Positions 61,605 through 64,000 of a DNA stretch of 64,000 bases are shown here, in pieces. Where the stretch lies: positions 496,001 through 560,000 of the forward strand of contig CANMMP010000002.1 of NCBI GenBank assembly GCA_947499125.1. The letters run 5' to 3'. Origin of the DNA: an uncultured Pontibacter sp. GTDB taxonomy: Bacteria; Bacteroidota; Bacteroidia; Cytophagales; Hymenobacteraceae. The notes under the pieces are model-generated. The model was not told where the DNA came from and ran no database searches. It saw only the letters and a list, made by a program, of their open reading frames with translations. Both the position numbers and the translations under genes were made by a program. Position 1 is the stretch's first letter, and every line of letters begins with the position of its first letter.

Positions 61605-62804
61605 TTAGTAATCGTCGCGTTCGATGGCAGCTACACCCGGCAGGGTTTTGCCTTCCATGTACTCCAGCAGCGCACCACCACCCGTCGATACATACGATAC
61701 CTTATCGGTGTAGCCAAATTTGTTAACCGCCGCTGCAGAGTCGCCGCCGCCAATCAGTGAGTAGGCGCCCATGCGTGTGGCATCCACCACAGCATCAGCA
61801 ACAGCCTCAGTACCCACCGAGAAATTCGACATCTCGAATACACCCATCGGGCCGTTCCAAAGTATAGTTTTAGAGTTCCGGATAACGTCGGCGTACATGT
61901 CGCGGGCAGTTGGTCCAATGTCCAGGCCCATCCAGAGCGGTTTAATGTGGTGGCTCAGGCAGGTATCTACGTTGGCATCGTTACTAAAAGCGTCTGCTAT
62001 CACAGAGTCAACCGGTATCATCAGGTTCACGCCTTTTTCGCGGGCCATCGCAATCAGGCGCTTTGCCAGGTCAATTTTATCTTCTTCAACCAACGACGAA
62101 CCGATCTCGCCTCCATCTGCTTTCACAAACGTATAGCTCATGCCACCGCCAATCAGCAGGTTATCTACGCGGTCCATTAGTTTTTCTATGATCAGGATCT
62201 TGTCAGAGATCTTGGCACCACCCATAATAGCGGTATAAGAGCGTTCGGCATTGCCCAGCACACGACGCGCATTTTCCAGTTCAGCAGTCATTACATAACC
62301 CATCACCTTGTCTTTCGGGAAGTAGCGGGCAATAACTGCCGTAGAAGCATGCTCGCGGTGAGCAGTTCCGAAGGCATCATTTACATACACATCGCCCAGC
62401 GTAGCCAGTTCTTTTGCAAAATCAGCATCGCCTTTTTCTTCGGCCTTATGGAAACGCAGGTTCTCCAGCAGCAGTATCTGGCCTGGCTGTAGTCCCGCTG
62501 CCAGTTGTGCCGCTTCGGGGCCTACGCAGTCTTCCGCAAAAAATACAGTGGTATTGAATTCTTCAGATAAACGGGTTACCAGGTGGCGTAGTGAGTATTT
62601 TTCTTCCGGTCCGTTCTTCGGTCTGCCCAAATGGGACATCAGGATAACAGCGCCGCCATCGGCTAATATTTTCTGTATGGTAGGCACAGCCGCCCGGATA
62701 CGGGTATCGTCAGTGATGCGATGGTCTGAATCGAGTGGGACGTTAAAATCTACCCGCACCAGCGCTTTTTTGCCGGCAAAGTTATACTGGTCTATCGTTC
62801 TCAT
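61605..62804 (-). CDS. pgk: Phosphoglycerate kinase
   Basis: Glycolytic enzyme that makes ATP from 1,3-bisphosphoglycerate. 399 residues is usual. [13 protein letters not shown] (substrate Arg and Asn), [20 protein letters not shown], the [12 protein letters not shown] loop, [18 protein letters not shown] and the C-terminal [13 protein letters not shown] with [14 protein letters not shown] are all present. It is separate from gap. The upstream region has TATATTTG on the minus strand at 62885-62892. Confidence 0.97.
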   Translation of the reverse strand: MRTIDQYNFAGKKALVRVDFNVPLDSDHRITDDTRIRAAVPTIQKILADGGAVILMSHLGRPKNGPEEKYSLRHLVTRLSEEFNTTVFFAEDCVGPEAAQLAAGLQPGQILLLENLRFHKAEEKGDADFAKELATLGDVYVNDAFGTAHREHASTAVIARYFPKDKVMGYVMTAELENARRVLGNAERSYTAIMGGAKISDKILIIEKLMDRVDNLLIGGGMSYTFVKADGGEIGSSLVEEDKIDLAKRLIAMAREKGVNLMIPVDSVIADAFSNDANVDTCLSHHIKPLWMGLDIGPTARDMYADVIRNSKTILWNGPMGVFEMSNFSVGTEAVADAVVDATRMGAYSLIGGGDSAAAVNKFGYTDKVSYVSTGGGALLEYMEGKTLPGVAAIERDDY

Positions 62805-62884
62805 GAGGTAAGGTTATAGTTTTATTTCTGTTACTCATTGTTCGTGTTTCAGCTTTTTTTGTTGCTGAAATTTAAATGGATGAA

Positions 62885-62892
62885 CAAATATA
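62885..62892 (-). promoter_or_regulatory. -7 element before pgk
   Basis: Minus-strand TATATTTG (complement of 62885-62892) matches TAnnTTTG; no TTG is found at the usual -33 distance. Confidence 0.4.
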
Positions 62893-63023
62893 GTAAAAGG
62901 AACATGTATAGTTTGTCTGAATCAGGATTTTCAGGATGAATGGATGTGTAGGATTATTATAGACCTGGCAGTGTGCAAAGTTCCTGCTAGTGTCTGAGTT
63001 TATGGTTTTATAGTTGCAGTAAT

Positions 63024-63641
63024 CCAACCACCCCCAGTATGGAGAGGAGCTTTCTATACTTTGAGAAAATTCCGTCCTTGAGGAGGGTAGGGAGGTGTTT
63101 CATAGTATACGAAATCAAACCACCCCTAACCCCTCCTTATCCAAGGCGGGGAGTTTTCTGCTATTGCCGATTCATAAGCTTTAGTTTTATAGTTACAGGC
63201 TAAACACCCCTATAGTCCCCTCAAGGGGACAGTTCTGACATTGTCAATTCATCCACTATAGTTTTATAGTTTACGATATTGAGCGGACAGGTCGCGACCT
63301 GTCCCTACGGAACTATAGCCATGAGAAAAGCGATACAACTATAGCTTCTCAATCAAACTATAGGTTAGCTATCGAAATTTATCAGTCTTTGGGTTGAGCG
63401 CCTTTGATTTGTTGCGGTGCCGCAGGCAACCTGAGGTACGAGGATAGCAAGAAAGCAGCAGCGCGATGCCCGAAGGCGAGGCCTCGCGGCCATGAGCGCA
63501 TAAAGCCAACTATAAAACTATAGGCGAATAGAGCTCCCAGGATAAGTTGATACAATGAAAGTATAGCTTGGTTCAAGAAAGTATAAATTCAAACTATAGG
63601 ACAAATAAGATTTCTCGGCTAACGGTCGAAATGACATAAGT
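63024..63641 (-). repeat. Mosaic repeat, copy 4
   Basis: Reverse orientation, in the divergent gap pgk-ddl (62805-63745), which has no gene. Two F modules (from 63024 and 63117) are followed by module E (near 63207), module D with GGACAGGTCGCGACCTGTCC (near 63285), core C (63383-63498), module B (GAGCTCCCAGGATAAG, near 63531) and one module A (near 63598-63641). It is most like copy 2. A module G word (CTGAATCAGGATTTTCAGGA) precedes it at 62919-62938. Confidence 0.85.
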
Positions 63642-63732
63642 GAAACTATAATAATGAACTACTCCTCCCAGTTATAAATTCTAACAGAAAACCCTTACCT
63701 TATAACCCTATTAATTAACGCTACCAATTTAT

Positions 63733-63740
63733 TACCTTTG
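63733..63740 (+). promoter_or_regulatory. -7 element touching the ddl start codon
   Basis: TACCTTTG at 63733-63740 ends 5 bases before the ATG at 63746. If it is used, the transcript would start at or next to the A of the start codon, making it leaderless. No TTG is seen at -33. Confidence 0.4.
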
Positions 63741-63745
63741 CAGGA

Positions 63746-64000
63746 ATGAGAGTAGGAATAATTTTCGGTGGACCATCACGTGAGCGCGAGATCTCGTTTG
63801 CAGGTGGCCGTACGGTTTACGATAACTTAGATAAAGCATTGTTCGACGCTGTTCCGGTTTTTGTGGATAGCCTGGGCAATTTTATATTGCTGGACTGGCA
63901 ATACATCTACAAAGGTACTATCCGCGATTTTTACCCGCCAGTTGATGCATTGCCGGAAAGCGAGCATAGCTTGCAGGTATACCTGGAGTCTTTGGGTGAG
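63746..64000 (+). CDS. ddl: D-alanine--D-alanine ligase, 3' end cut by the window
   Basis: The first 85 residues of a D-Ala-D-Ala ligase, which makes the dipeptide of the peptidoglycan stem. MRVGIIFGGPSREREISFAG is the N-terminal signature; the following VYDNLDKALFDAVPVFVDSLGN fits the first domain. The reading frame runs out of the window. The start is fixed by this N-terminus. Confidence 0.92.
   Translation, partial: MRVGIIFGGPSREREISFAGGRTVYDNLDKALFDAVPVFVDSLGNFILLDWQYIYKGTIRDFYPPVDALPESEHSLQVYLESLGE

Overview
The window comes from a chromosome of a Bacteroidota bacterium, most likely of the Cytophagales (Hymenobacteraceae; Pontibacter-like). Evidence: promoters of the TTG-N19/21-TAnnTTTG type, a secreted protease with a type IX secretion sorting tail, a TonB-dependent receptor with a carboxypeptidase-like N-terminal domain, FG-GAP and DUF families typical of the phylum, and weak Shine-Dalgarno sites. 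The assignment is inference; there is no rRNA here.

Layout. 1-2.8 kb: the end of an unknown gene, two unknown genes and an N-formylglutamate amidohydrolase. 2.8-7.5 kb: a probable integrated element. It has a noncoding tract packed with CGGAA/TTCCG words, two GC palindromes, a MerR-like DNA-binding protein, a small charged protein, and a large serine recombinase whose 3' end lies inside a tRNA-Glu gene. 7.6-17.2 kb: housekeeping genes (gap, universal stress protein, lipid kinase, SUI1-like factor, kdsB, AlkD-like, NfeD, LysM protein). 18-28 kb: DUF2400, an RsbQ-like hydrolase, folK, polyprenyl synthase, a methyltransferase, a TlpA-like lipoprotein and aconitase. 28-37.6 kb: subtilase, PaaN, and an iron-uptake pair (siderophore receptor plus PepSY membrane protein) behind inverted-repeat operators. 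37.8-42.4 kb: a five-gene stressosome operon (RsbR, RsbS, RsbT, an RsbT-RsbX-type fusion, and a histidine kinase with an RsbT-like N-terminus) facing a response regulator. 42.5-64 kb: DoxX, tRNA-Arg, Ohr, sucC, AI-2E transporter, LolD, an orphan phage-like protein, a frameshifted outer-membrane protein, recQ, small metabolic genes, an SDR gene with an in-frame stop, FkbM methyltransferase, an AT-rich FG-GAP gene bounded by inverted repeats, pgk and the start of ddl.

Long intergenic gaps are filled by one mosaic repeat family. Four long copies (near 17.3-18.1, 49.3-49.9, 54.9-55.6 and 63.0-63.6 kb) carry the same hairpin-like modules in the same order, in both orientations, around a roughly 116-bp conserved core. 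The rest of the chromosome is also marked by very frequent TATAGTT/TATACTT words, in coding and noncoding DNA alike; these are scarce in the recombinase island and the FG-GAP gene. The strongest candidates for something undescribed are the CGGAA-array/MerR/recombinase element at tRNA-Glu, the mosaic repeat family, and the stressosome wired to a histidine kinase.
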